A DNA stretch of 64,000 bases from Planctomycetota bacterium (GTDB taxonomy: Bacteria; Planctomycetota; Planctomycetia; Planctomycetales; Planctomycetaceae). Where the stretch lies: positions 1 through 64,000 of the forward strand of contig JAQBVJ010000011.1 of NCBI GenBank assembly GCA_027623235.1, read 5' to 3'. Both the position numbers and the translations under genes were made by a program. Below are positions 43,265 to 52,692 of this stretch, one piece after another; the first letter of the stretch is position 1; every line of letters begins with the position of its first letter. The notes beneath the pieces are model-generated. The model had not been told where the DNA came from. It worked only from the letters and a program-made list of their open reading frames with translations, and did no database searches.

Positions 43265-44626
43265 ATGCTTACTTTACTTCCAAGAATCTCGCGTCGAAAA
43301 CTACTCCAGGCCGGCACGTTTGGGACGCTGGGTCTGTCGCTGACGGATCTGGTGGGCTCTGACGAAGCGAACCAGAAAGCAGACCTCACGCCGGCGGCGG
43401 ATGCCTGCGTCCTCATCTTCTTAAATGGAGGACCAAGTCATCTGGATATGTGGGATGTGAAACCGGATGCGCCCGGTGAGATTCGCGGTGAGTTCTCGTC
43501 GATCGCGACGTCGCTGCCCGGCTACCTGATGAGCGAACATCTCCCGCGGCTGGCCATGCAGGCTCACCGGTCGACGGTCGTGCGGTCGATGCATCACGGA
43601 GTCAACAATGCTCACGCGGCCGCCGTTTACGCGGCGATCACCGGGCACGATCGAGGCGAGATCGGCGGCGGGACGAAGCCGACGGACTATCCCACTCCGG
43701 GTTCCGTCTTGAGCATGATCCGTCCGCCCGAACGAAACGCCGTTTCGCATGTCTGTCTGCCTTACATCACGAAAGAGGGAGCGCAGGGACCCCCGCAGCC
43801 TGGTTTCTTCGCGGGGTTTCTGGGCAGTCAGCGAGACCCGCTGTTCGTACTCAAAGATCCCAACGCCGCCGACTTCGGGATTCCCGAACTGACATTGCAA
43901 AGCGGTGTCTCGGCCGATCGGCTGGCGACTCGGCGAGCACTTGTTGAGCAGATTGATCGTCGACTTTCGGGCGAATCTTCGCCGCGTGAAATGACTGGCC
44001 TCCAGGGACGGGCCATCGACCTGTTGACCTCATCGGAAGCACAGGCCGCGTTCCGGATTGCGGACGAGCCCGACACACTGCGCGACTCCTACGGCCGCAA
44101 CATTTACGGGCAAAGCACTCTGCTGGCCCGTCGGCTGATCGAGGCCGGTACGCGACTCGTCACGCTGTCCTGGGCTCCGGATGCCAACGCGACATGGGAC
44201 ACGCATGGCAGCAATTTCAAGAAACTGAAGGAGACACTGCTGCCGCAACTGGACTCGGCCGTGTCTTCACTGGTGACGGACTTCGATGAGCGAGGCATGC
44301 TCGATCGGACCGTGATCGCCATCATGGGCGACTTCGGGCGGACTCCGAAGATCAACAAAAATGACGGTGGACGAGACCACTGGAACTACTGCTACAGCCT
44401 GATGCTGATTGGCGGTGGTTTTCGAAAAGGACTGGTCTACGGAGCAAGCGACGCGACCGGCGCTTTTCCCGCGCGAGACGCACTCATCCCCGGCGACATC
44501 GTTTCGACAATTTATCATCAGCTGGGAATTCGGCATGACCGGATGATCTACGACCGGCAGTCTCGACCATTCCGTCTCGTACCGACGGGTGATGTCGTGG
44601 CCGATTTGATTACGCAGAAGTTTTGA
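43265..44626 (+). CDS. DUF1501 protein, Tat-exported
   Basis: 453 residues. A Tat-like signal RISRRKLLQAGTFGTLGLS is followed by the DUF1501 domain: VLIFLNGGPSHLDMWDVKPDAP, SMHHGVNNAHAAAVYAAITGH, LVTLSWAPDANATWDTHGSNF and MGDFGRTPKINKNDGGRDHW (a sulfatase/alkaline phosphatase-like metal site). Planctomycete genomes carry many copies, often next to DUF1549/DUF1553 genes; here it follows the PVC-type cytochrome gene, suggesting a shared secreted system. The frame is open to 43100 but runs through the repeat, so ATG 43265 is the start. Confidence 0.9.
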   Translation: MLTLLPRISRRKLLQAGTFGTLGLSLTDLVGSDEANQKADLTPAADACVLIFLNGGPSHLDMWDVKPDAPGEIRGEFSSIATSLPGYLMSEHLPRLAMQAHRSTVVRSMHHGVNNAHAAAVYAAITGHDRGEIGGGTKPTDYPTPGSVLSMIRPPERNAVSHVCLPYITKEGAQGPPQPGFFAGFLGSQRDPLFVLKDPNAADFGIPELTLQSGVSADRLATRRALVEQIDRRLSGESSPREMTGLQGRAIDLLTSSEAQAAFRIADEPDTLRDSYGRNIYGQSTLLARRLIEAGTRLVTLSWAPDANATWDTHGSNFKKLKETLLPQLDSAVSSLVTDFDERGMLDRTVIAIMGDFGRTPKINKNDGGRDHWNYCYSLMLIGGGFRKGLVYGASDATGAFPARDALIPGDIVSTIYHQLGIRHDRMIYDRQSRPFRLVPTGDVVADLITQKF

Positions 44627-44727
44627 AGAACGTTTTCAAAGTGGCCTGAGCATCGTGCCCATGAGGCAATCGGCTCGGAAAACGGCCAGGAAATCAGCTT
44701 CTCCTTTCACGGATTTCGGACACGACT

Positions 44728-45915
44728 ATGACAGGTGGCAGAGCAATCTTGATCGACCGTCGAAGGTTTCTGACTTCGGCACTGGCAGGAGCCGCGAGCC
44801 TGCCACTTCTCTCGGAATTCAGCCGTTCCGTGCTGGCTGACGAAACCGGCGACCTGGTGGTTCACGGGACGTCACCGATGAATGCCGAGGGTAATCTCGC
44901 GAAACTCGTCGAGTCCTGGATGACTCCCGTCGAGAACTTTTATATTCGCAGCCACGCTCCCGTACCCAAGATCGACCTCGACGCGTTTCGACTCACCGTA
45001 GAAGGGCTTGTCGAACGGCCGCTGTCACTGTCACTGCGAGAACTGGCCGCGTTCGGTCAGTACAGTACCGTCGCCACAATGACCTGCGCCGGCAACCGCC
45101 GCAGCGAGCACAGCCTCATCAAACCGGTCAAAGGTGTGCCCTGGCGAGAAGGAGCGATTGGCAATGCGAAGTGGAGCGGCGTGCTGCTGTCGGATGTGTT
45201 GAAGAAAGCGGGACTTAAAGACGGAGCCCGCCACGTGTGGTTTGAGGGGCTCGATGAGATTGAACAAAGCAGCGGAATTATTCCATTCGGCGCGTCGATT
45301 CCGATCGAAAAGGCGATGTCCGATACCGAAGCCATGCCGGGAGCATTGCTCACAACAAAGATGAACGACGCCCCGCTCAACGGTGATCACGGAGCCCCGT
45401 TGCGTATGGTCGTGCCGGGTTACATCGGAGCTCGCAGCGTCAAATGGCTGGGGAAAATGATCGTCAGCGATCGACCCTCGCCCAATCACTACGTCGCAAC
45501 GGCCTATAAACTGGTCGAAGACGGGACTCCGGTTGAGTGGGCAGAGCAGGCACCGATTTATCGGATGCCGCTCAACTCGGCGATCTGCATTCCGGCTTCC
45601 GGTGCGGCGGTGAAGCGTGGTGAGATTCAAGTCTCGGGCTACGCATTGCCGTCGGGACGTCCCGGAGACACGATTGCGTTCGTCGAAGTGTCGGCCGACG
45701 CTGGCCGAAGCTGGACGAAGGCCGAATTGAACTCACCGGTTCGCGATTTCTGCTGGGTCCTGTGGTCGGCAAGAGTTCGTGTCAACGCTGCTGACTCGGA
45801 GCTCATCGTGAGATCGACGGATTCGCGAGGCAGGACGCAGCCTCAAACAGCGGAATGGAACCAGAAGGGCTACCTGTTCGATGCCTGGCACCATGTGAAA
45901 CTGCAGACGCGTTGA
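44728..45915 (+). CDS. Sulfite oxidase-like molybdoenzyme, Tat-exported
   Basis: 395 residues. Twin-arginine signal DRRRFLTSALAGAASLPL, then the molybdopterin domain: FYIRSHAPVPKID, and MTCAGNRRSE, the Mo-ligating Cys with its Gly-Asn-Arg-Arg context, then NGDHGAPLRMVVPGYIGARSVKWL. The Mo-co dimerisation domain is at the C-terminus (QVSGYALPSGRPGDTIAFVEVSADAG). It is close to the sulfite oxidase / SorA-SoxC group, which oxidises sulfite in the periplasm. A cytochrome partner gene is not adjacent; cytochrome domain proteins nearby could accept electrons. Confidence 0.88.
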   Translation: MTGGRAILIDRRRFLTSALAGAASLPLLSEFSRSVLADETGDLVVHGTSPMNAEGNLAKLVESWMTPVENFYIRSHAPVPKIDLDAFRLTVEGLVERPLSLSLRELAAFGQYSTVATMTCAGNRRSEHSLIKPVKGVPWREGAIGNAKWSGVLLSDVLKKAGLKDGARHVWFEGLDEIEQSSGIIPFGASIPIEKAMSDTEAMPGALLTTKMNDAPLNGDHGAPLRMVVPGYIGARSVKWLGKMIVSDRPSPNHYVATAYKLVEDGTPVEWAEQAPIYRMPLNSAICIPASGAAVKRGEIQVSGYALPSGRPGDTIAFVEVSADAGRSWTKAELNSPVRDFCWVLWSARVRVNAADSELIVRSTDSRGRTQPQTAEWNQKGYLFDAWHHVKLQTR

Positions 45916-46059
45916 ATGAGCGGCAGACAAGTTGTTTCAACAGGACGTTGAGGATGCCTGGTTTTTTCCGTGTAGAGACAGGCCGGACCAATCGAGTCAG
46001 AGTTCGGTGTTTCACTGTCCTGACGATTTCGTCCTCGCAGATCTCAGTAACAGGATGAG

Positions 46060-46998
46060 GTGCCCGTGATTCTCTCCGCTCTTGCTGGAACGATCTGGTT
46101 GCTGGCTGCCGCGAGCGCGCTTCTTGGTGCGTCCGTGCTCGTCCTCGCCCGGACGATTCGGAATACGCTCTACTCAGAAGATCTGGAGCAGGGCAACGAA
46201 TGGCGGTACGACGTCAACCGGATCAACAACCTTCGCGATCACAGCGCGATGTTCCGTGTGTTTTACCCGCTCATCGTCGTCCTGGCCCCGTTGAATCGCG
46301 GGATGTTTCGCGACTCGCTGCCACACGTCGCCCGGGAGATTCAGGCGGCCGGGCTGTCGCGGTTCTGGACGCCGGAAGAATATCTCGCGCGGCTTCAGGT
46401 GATTTCGCTGCTGTTATTTCCGATTTTCACTTACTTCTGCCTCGACATGATGGGGACGCCAGGAATTCTGTCGGCCGTCCTGATGAGCGGGTTGACTGGC
46501 TACCTGCTGAGAAAGAAGCTGGCAGCGACGGCTCACTATCGACTGTTCCAGATCAAAAAGAAGCTGCCGTTCCTGCTGGACCTGGTGACGCTTTTAATGG
46601 AAGCCGGCTCAACGTTTCTGCAGGCACTCAAGGAAGGTGTGGACGAATTTCGAGGCCAGCCAGTGGGGATTGAATTTGGACGCGTCCTCGCGGAAATCAG
46701 TTTAGGAAAGAGCCGGTCGATGGCTCTGGAATCTTTGCGTGAACGATTGAGCGATGACGAAATCACAGCAATCGTCGGCTCGATTGTTCAGGGTGAAGTG
46801 CTCGGCACACCGCTCGCCCATGTCTTCCGAACTCAGGCCGACGTGCTGCGGATCAAGCGAACTCAGCGGGCTGAAACGATCGCAGGCGAAGCGGGCGTCA
46901 AGATGCTGCTGCCCGGAATTCTGGTCATGGCCTCAACGGTCATCGTGATTCTCGGTCCGTTCCTGCTGAGCTTCGTCTACGAAGATTACATGTTCTGA
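46060..46998 (+). CDS. Stand-alone TadC-like T2SSF protein
   Basis: 312 residues. N-terminal membrane helix, a central pair of membrane segments (RLQVISLLLFPIFTYFCLDMMG), a T2SSF domain at about 165-280 (FLLDLVTLLMEAGSTFLQALKEG; IVGSIVQGEVLGTPLAHVFRTQADVLRIKR) and a C-terminal helix. This is a full-length TadC-type platform protein, far from the Tad operon at 0-7.4 kb and on the other strand. Its partner ATPase and pilin are not in the window. GTG start at 46060, with another GTG at 46066 that has better spacing to GAGG. Confidence 0.82.
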   Translation: MPVILSALAGTIWLLAAASALLGASVLVLARTIRNTLYSEDLEQGNEWRYDVNRINNLRDHSAMFRVFYPLIVVLAPLNRGMFRDSLPHVAREIQAAGLSRFWTPEEYLARLQVISLLLFPIFTYFCLDMMGTPGILSAVLMSGLTGYLLRKKLAATAHYRLFQIKKKLPFLLDLVTLLMEAGSTFLQALKEGVDEFRGQPVGIEFGRVLAEISLGKSRSMALESLRERLSDDEITAIVGSIVQGEVLGTPLAHVFRTQADVLRIKRTQRAETIAGEAGVKMLLPGILVMASTVIVILGPFLLSFVYEDYMF

Positions 46999-47238
46999 CG
47001 AGGCCTGCGGCCCGCACAGATTCGCTGACCCTTACAGAGTTCGTGCGCGAAAAAGTTTTCGCGATCGCTTCTGGACACACGAAATCAATTCAGCGGGAGG
47101 GATTTCCCTGAGAGGATGAGGCGCGGCATTTCCCTCCGGGTAGGCTGGCCAGTCAGTGAATTGATGTCACAGATCGTTGATGTCAATGTCGGTTGGTTTC
47201 TGGTCTATCGTTTAAGAGTCTGGTCCGGGGGAACAGCT

Positions 47239-48240
47239 ATGAATCGAACTCTCACCATTTGGGTTGCTGGAGCGATTGGTGTCGTCCTGCTTCCGCTTCT
47301 GTTTATCACTCTGGAAGGTTTGACGCGCCCGCAGCGACTTTCAGCTGCGAGGATTGCTGACTCAGGTGAAGCAACGACGTCACTGCCGACAGATGCGACG
47401 TCTCTGCCCGCAGTTCCGGTTGCCCCCGTCGATTTCTCAACGGCCGGATTCTCCGCGACGGACATCACGGAGATACCTCAGGAATCGGCTGAATCGTCTC
47501 GTGTCGATCCGACGAAAGAATGGCCAGCCCAGCCGTCACAGGCAGATCAAGCGCTGTTCGCCGCCCGGGAATCGGAGTTTGAATTGACCAACTCGTTTAT
47601 CTCCGACATCGGCTATTTCGGAGGAGCGACGGACAGCCTGAAGGGTGAGGATCTTGTGGCGAATGTTCTTTCTCATCCGGAGAGTCCCAATACGGCATCC
47701 GATGCGGTTGGTGTGGGTGTCTCTGGTGTTTCCGGAACGCCGAAAGCACCCCATGAAGTTGTTCCAGCGCCGTCGCATCCGAAGAAAGAAGAGGCTCCTG
47801 GAGTCGCCGTCGCCAGCATGACTGGCAAGGGGCCTTTGAAAGCACAGGGAGACGGTCCGGTCAAGAATGCAGACAAAGAGAAAGTCGACGAGCGCGAGCG
47901 AATTGAAATCACGATCATTCGTCCGCGGAAGGAGATCGTCCATCAGCACGAAGAAATCATCGGCCGGTGTCGTGCCAGCAAAGGGACTGCGATTACCCTG
48001 GTGAAACCAGCTTCTGTGGGAGATTCGTGGTGGGTGCAGGAAACGTTGCCTCGGCAGGCGACTTATTTCCGGGCCAGAGCTCAGTTTGGAAATGCAAAAA
48101 CTGTCGAGGGATCCCGGTTTAAAGTTGTCGTTGCGTTTCTGCCAGAGGACTCCGACATTCCGGACACCGGGACCCAGTTTCAGGAGTTGCCGGCGGAATT
48201 TCTGCTGTCTCAGGAACTGGAATTCACGCTGAAACGGTAA
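47239..48240 (+). CDS. Membrane-anchored secreted protein of unknown function
   Basis: 333 residues from ATG 47239 (the frame is open from 47116). One N-terminal membrane helix (LTIWVAGAIGVVLLPLLFITLEG), a long low-complexity Ser/Thr/Pro/Val region, and a C-terminal beta-rich domain (RIEITIIRPRKEIVHQHEEIIG, SWWVQETLPRQATYFRARAQFG). The plan resembles envelope proteins linked to pilus machinery. It follows the TadC-like gene after 240 bases, so co-regulation is possible but not shown. Confidence 0.65.
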   Translation: MNRTLTIWVAGAIGVVLLPLLFITLEGLTRPQRLSAARIADSGEATTSLPTDATSLPAVPVAPVDFSTAGFSATDITEIPQESAESSRVDPTKEWPAQPSQADQALFAARESEFELTNSFISDIGYFGGATDSLKGEDLVANVLSHPESPNTASDAVGVGVSGVSGTPKAPHEVVPAPSHPKKEEAPGVAVASMTGKGPLKAQGDGPVKNADKEKVDERERIEITIIRPRKEIVHQHEEIIGRCRASKGTAITLVKPASVGDSWWVQETLPRQATYFRARAQFGNAKTVEGSRFKVVVAFLPEDSDIPDTGTQFQELPAEFLLSQELEFTLKR

Positions 48241-48247
48241 AGAGAAT

Positions 48248-48874
48248 TCAATGGCCATCGTCAGGCCGTGACAATACGACCGATTCAAGGATGTTGTAGA
48301 CGGGGCCGGACGATGTCAGTTGAGATTCCATGAGAGTCAATTCTGTGACGTCGCACCTCGCAAACTCAACTTCTGCCAGCCGTGTGACGAGGTCTTTCAG
48401 CCGATCATCGGCAAGTCGCTGCTTGACACGGGCGAGGGTCAGATGCGGACGATATCGGCGCGGCTCGGGTTTGAATCCGAGTGCCGCCAGGCCGTGACTG
48501 AGTGTTTCCGCGATTCTGACCAGCGGCTCTGCGTCTCTGACACCTGCCCAGACAAGCGAAGGCTGCCCGAGATTCGGAAACGCGCCAAGACCGCGAAAGT
48601 GGATTGAGAACTTCGCCTCGCAATCAGCGATGCGAGACATCGTCTGCAGAATCTCCGGGCGAAGCTCGTCAGTGACGTCTCCGAGAAATTTGAGTGTCAG
48701 GTGGAGCTGCTCAACGGAGACTGTCCGGAGCGACGGCCCAAACGAGCTCAGCGTGGCAATCAAGTCCGAAATTGTCGGAGCAGGGGCGGATGCTGAAACC
48801 TCTGTCGACGGGATTCGCAGACTGGCAACGGCTGGCGGCACGGGGACTGCGATAAACAGTCTTCGGGTTCCCAT
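48248..48874 (-). CDS. thpR: RNA 2',3'-cyclic phosphodiesterase
   Basis: 208 residues. Two HxTx motifs, HLTLKFLG (about residue 60) and HLTLARVK (about residue 145), mark the 2H phosphoesterase fold of the LigT/ThpR family, which hydrolyses RNA 2',3'-cyclic phosphates. FIAVPVPPAV is the usual N-terminus. ATG start. It ends 7 bases from the stop of the preceding plus-strand gene and lies just downstream of tex on the same strand. Confidence 0.9.
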   Translation of the reverse strand: MGTRRLFIAVPVPPAVASLRIPSTEVSASAPAPTISDLIATLSSFGPSLRTVSVEQLHLTLKFLGDVTDELRPEILQTMSRIADCEAKFSIHFRGLGAFPNLGQPSLVWAGVRDAEPLVRIAETLSHGLAALGFKPEPRRYRPHLTLARVKQRLADDRLKDLVTRLAEVEFARCDVTELTLMESQLTSSGPVYNILESVVLSRPDDGH

Positions 48875-48906
48875 CGTCGGTTCCTGTCACCGGTCCCCGC
48901 GAAGCG

Positions 48907-51186
48907 TCAGGTGCTTTCCGCCACCTTTGGCGGCTCCGTCTCGTCGCGTTGTTTGTTTCGCCGCCTTCGTCGTGACTGCGAAGCGATCGACCTGGATTCG
49001 ATCGGGCCTTGCTCACCCGTCTGCAGCATCGTCAGCGAGACTCGCCGTCTTTCAATGTCGACCGACTGAACCCAGACGGTCACGATGTCTCCAACCGAGA
49101 CGACGTCGTGTGGGCTGCTGATGTAGCGATCCGCCATCTGACTTACGTGGACGAGCCCGCTGTCTTTCAGGCCAACGTCCACGAACGCTCCAAAGTCGAC
49201 GACGTTGAGGATCGTGCCCTGCAGTTCCAGTCCTGGCGAGAGATCCTCAAGACGCAGGATTCCCTGTCGGAACATCGGCCCCGGCGAATCGCCACGAGGG
49301 TCGCGGCCGGGCCGGACCAGCGCTTCGACGATGTCGCGAAGCGTCGGCAGACCGACTTCCAGCTCGTTCGCGAGTTGAAGGCTGGAGTGGTCCTTGATCA
49401 GCTGCCTGGCCTCGTTGCTTTCTGCTGATTGCAGGGCGTCGACACTGACACCGGCCGTCTGCAGCAGCCGTTCGGCCGTCGTGTAACTTTCCGGATGGAT
49501 CCACGTGGAATCGAGCGGTTCGTCGCCTCCCGTGATCTTGAGGAACCCGGCTGCCTGAGTAAACGTCGCCTCGCCGACGCCCGCCACTTCGAGGAGCTGC
49601 CTGCGTGAGGAAAAACGGCCGTTGTTCTCTCGCCACTCAACGACGCGTCGCGCGATGAGTTGGTTCAGACCCGAGACGTATTTCAACAAGGAAGCGCTGG
49701 CTGTGTTGAGATCCACTCCGACAAAGTTCACGCACGACTCGACGACGTCATCCAGTGACTCTTTCATCATTCGCGCAGAGATGTCGTGCTGGTACATGCC
49801 GACGCCAATGTGCTGCGGTTCGATTTTGACGAGCTCGCTCAGTGGATCCTGCAATCGTCGTCCGATCGAAATTGTCCCACGAACGGTTGCATCGAAATTC
49901 GGAAACTCGTCACGAGCAACGGCGCTGGCTGAGTAAATGCTGGCTCCTGCCTCGTTGACGATCAGATAACGACACCCGGAGGCCTGCTCGGCGATCAATT
50001 CGGAAACCAGTTCTTCCGTTTCCCGGCAGGCCGTGCCGTTCCCGATCGCGATCAGCGAGCAGTCATACTCAGCGAGCAGACCGGCCAGTTTCGCGATGGC
50101 CGCTTCGCGTTTCCCGGCAGACCCGGTGACGTAAAAGACGTCGCTGTGGAGGCAGTTTCCGACTTCATCGAGCACCGCGACTTTGCAGCCAGTTCGAAAT
50201 CCGGGATCGATTGCCAGTACGTTTTCGTTTCGCAACGGCGGCTGCAACAGCAGGCTTCGCAGATTTCGAACGAAGACGCCGATGGCCTGCTTCTCGGCCT
50301 GCTCTGTGAGCTCTCGCCGGACTTCCCGTTCGATGCTGGAATGAATCAGTCGATCGACAGCATCCCGAACGCACTCTGACATGAAGTCGGCATTCGAGTG
50401 ATCCTCAAGGTGGTATTCCGTGGCGATGCTTCTTCGGGCGATCTCTCGATCCCATTCGAACCGCACCCGGAGCGGGCCGGCCTTCTCTCCACGGTTCAGT
50501 GCGAGCACTCGGTGTGGCGGAATCTTCCAGACGAGTTCCTCGAAGCCGACATAATCCTGAAATTCGTTCGTCGCGTCTTTGCCGGGTTTGCCGGCCGTCA
50601 CGCTGATCCGGCCGGTTCTCCACGCGAGTTTTCGAGACAGATCGCGGACCGCGACATTCTCGCTGATCCATTCCGCAATGATGTCTGACGCTCCCGCGAG
50701 GGCGGCGGCAACGTCCTCAACCCCGGATTCGGGCGAGACGTAGTCGGTTGCGGCGGCGGCGGTCGCAGCGGATTCGGTTTTGCCATCGAGAATCAACAGT
50801 GCGAGCGGTTCAAGACCTTTCTGCCTGGCTGCTTCGGCTCGCGATTTTCGCTTCGGTCGGAAGGGAAGGTAGAGATCGTCGAGTCGTTTGAGAGTTGTCG
50901 CTGCCTCGATCTGTTTTCGCAGCCCCGGTGTCAGTTTCCCCTGGCCGTCGATCAATCGCAGAATCGTCTCTGCTTTTTCACCGAGTTGCCGCTGGAATCG
51001 AACCTGGCGTTCAATGTTACGAATCTGCACTTCGTCCAGGTCGCCGGTCTGCTCTTTTCGGTATCGCGTGATGAATGGAACCGTGTTGCCATCGTCCAGC
51101 AACTGCACGACCGCGGCGACCTGCTCTGTCTTGAACGACAGCTCGGCAGCGATCTGCTCCAGCGTGATCTGCAGCTTCGTTTGCAT
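48907..51186 (-). CDS. tex: Tex transcription accessory / RNA-binding protein
   Basis: Full-length Tex. N-terminal TexN region (FITRYRKEQTGDLDEVQIRNIE; LYLPFRPKRKSRAEAARQKGL), YqgF-like RuvC-fold domain (NVLAIDPGFRTGCKVAVLD; AIGNGTACRETEELV), HhH motifs (LNTASASLLKYVSGLN) and a C-terminal S1 domain (GTILNVVDFGAFVDVGLKDSGL). Tex binds RNA and affects transcription termination and stress responses in several bacteria. Start choice: Met at 51186 matches the conserved N-terminus; another ATG lies at 51207 and the frame is open to 51279. Confidence 0.94.
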   Translation of the reverse strand: MQTKLQITLEQIAAELSFKTEQVAAVVQLLDDGNTVPFITRYRKEQTGDLDEVQIRNIERQVRFQRQLGEKAETILRLIDGQGKLTPGLRKQIEAATTLKRLDDLYLPFRPKRKSRAEAARQKGLEPLALLILDGKTESAATAAAATDYVSPESGVEDVAAALAGASDIIAEWISENVAVRDLSRKLAWRTGRISVTAGKPGKDATNEFQDYVGFEELVWKIPPHRVLALNRGEKAGPLRVRFEWDREIARRSIATEYHLEDHSNADFMSECVRDAVDRLIHSSIEREVRRELTEQAEKQAIGVFVRNLRSLLLQPPLRNENVLAIDPGFRTGCKVAVLDEVGNCLHSDVFYVTGSAGKREAAIAKLAGLLAEYDCSLIAIGNGTACRETEELVSELIAEQASGCRYLIVNEAGASIYSASAVARDEFPNFDATVRGTISIGRRLQDPLSELVKIEPQHIGVGMYQHDISARMMKESLDDVVESCVNFVGVDLNTASASLLKYVSGLNQLIARRVVEWRENNGRFSSRRQLLEVAGVGEATFTQAAGFLKITGGDEPLDSTWIHPESYTTAERLLQTAGVSVDALQSAESNEARQLIKDHSSLQLANELEVGLPTLRDIVEALVRPGRDPRGDSPGPMFRQGILRLEDLSPGLELQGTILNVVDFGAFVDVGLKDSGLVHVSQMADRYISSPHDVVSVGDIVTVWVQSVDIERRRVSLTMLQTGEQGPIESRSIASQSRRRRRNKQRDETEPPKVAEST

Positions 51187-51501
51187 CAAATGCCTGTCCG
51201 GCTTCATGCCAGGTGATGTGATTCGAGAAGAGTGTCGGAGTCGACAAATCGGGAACACCGCATGGTAACGACATCTCACCGAAAATTGTCAAGCAGAGCG
51301 GCGAAGCAGGGCCGTTACGAATCGAAGGGTCGTTCCGGTTTGTCGGATCGAGCCGATCTCATCCGCGAGGAATCTTCGAGCTCGCCCAACCGAGTTCGAT
51401 CCCTGCTGCTCCTCTGACCTACATTCAAGAGCGATGCGGCTCTTCTTGAAGATCGCGTCCGCCCTCGTTTCGTCACATTCCTCACAGTTGATTCATTCGA
51501 A
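51187..51501. other. Divergent intergenic region tex / glycosyltransferase operon
   Basis: About 315 bases that should hold the promoters of tex (minus) and the polysaccharide operon (plus). It contains an inverted repeat AAGAGC-GATGCG-GCTCTT (51427-51444), extended by imperfect pairing of TTCAAGA with TCTTGAA (51424-51450), which could be an operator or weak terminator. No gene seen. Confidence 0.45.
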
Positions 51502-52692
51502 ATGGACTGCACGATTCCGTCTCAACAGTCCGCACTGGAGCGGGACAGTTCCCAGCCTCACGGCGAGGCCGCGCGGAAAGTGCGCGTCTGCCACGTGAGC
51601 ATGTGTCTTGCGACTGGCGGTCTGGAGCGTTTGCTTGTTGAGTTCGCCCGCAACTGCTCACGAAGTCGATTCGATCAAAGCTTCGTCGCGCTGGACAGCC
51701 TTGGACAGCCGGCGAACGACATTCGAGAACTGGGTTTCTCCGCTGAGTCGGTTGCGGATTCCGCTGACGGCAAAATTGCGAGGCTGTTCTATCTGCGGAA
51801 TCTGTTCCGGGAACGACAGGTCGATATCGTTCATTCTCACAACACGCTGGCCCATTTTTATGCGGCCATCGCCGCGAAACTGGCTGGCGTTCGAGTCGTT
51901 GTGAATACGCAGCACGGCCGTGGTTGCGGCGACAACTGGCGGGCCCGAGCTCAGTTTCGCATTGCCAACTTCTTTTCAGATCAGATCGTCGGTGTGTCTG
52001 AAGATGCTGCCGAACTGTGTCGCCGCGATGACCGGTTTTCGCGACAAAAGACGACAACGATCTGGAACGGCATCGACCTGGATCGGTTTGAGTATCAAGG
52101 GCCGGCGGTGGCTCCGGTCGCGATCAGCGTGGCAAGGCTCTCGCCGGAGAAAGACTTCTCGACGCTTCTGCGCGCGGTGTGGATTCTGATTCAGGATGTC
52201 CCGGAGTTTCGGCTGCAAATCGTCGGGGACGGTCCGGAGCGGGAGCATCTCAGGACGCTCTGTCGTGATCTGAAGCTCGATGGTCACATTGAATTTCTCG
52301 GCGAGTGCAGTGACGTGCCGCAACGACTTGCCAGAGCCGGTTTCTTCGTGTCGGCGACGCTGACCGAGGGGATTTCGTTGACTCTCCTGGAAGCGATGGC
52401 GACGGGATTGCCTGTTGTCACGACCAGGGTTGGCGGTAATCCGGAGGTCGTGCAGGACGGCCGGACGGGACGGCTCGTGAAAGCGGGCTGTCCGGAACGT
52501 CTCGCGAATGCGATGCGGGAGATGCTGCTTGATCGGGACGCGTGGCCGGTGATGGGGGAACTGGCGCGGCAGCGCATTGAGCAGCACTTCAACGTGCGAA
52601 ACATGGTCCGCCAGTACGAATCACTTTACGAAGAACTGTTACGCGGAAAGCCAGCTTCCACCAACTCACGTCAGGACTCAGAAGACAAATGA
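51502..52692 (+). CDS. Glycosyltransferase family 4
   Basis: 396 residues, two Rossmann-like halves (GT-B). N-terminal GT4 motif LATGGLERLLVEFAR, C-terminal donor-binding pattern SVARLSPEKDFSTLL, LQIVGDGPEREHLR and SATLTEGISLTLLEAMATGLPVV (ExxxxxE-type). First of six genes transcribed together, the stop overlapping the next start by 4 bases. Likely transfers a sugar to a growing polysaccharide at the cytoplasmic face. Sugar specificity is not visible. Confidence 0.85.
   Translation: MDCTIPSQQSALERDSSQPHGEAARKVRVCHVSMCLATGGLERLLVEFARNCSRSRFDQSFVALDSLGQPANDIRELGFSAESVADSADGKIARLFYLRNLFRERQVDIVHSHNTLAHFYAAIAAKLAGVRVVVNTQHGRGCGDNWRARAQFRIANFFSDQIVGVSEDAAELCRRDDRFSRQKTTTIWNGIDLDRFEYQGPAVAPVAISVARLSPEKDFSTLLRAVWILIQDVPEFRLQIVGDGPEREHLRTLCRDLKLDGHIEFLGECSDVPQRLARAGFFVSATLTEGISLTLLEAMATGLPVVTTRVGGNPEVVQDGRTGRLVKAGCPERLANAMREMLLDRDAWPVMGELARQRIEQHFNVRNMVRQYESLYEELLRGKPASTNSRQDSEDK

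Noticed and set aside
48907..51279. Longer Tex start at 51279
   Set aside because: The extra 31 residues precede the conserved Tex N-terminus and read like a leader; ATG 51186 or 51207 is preferred.
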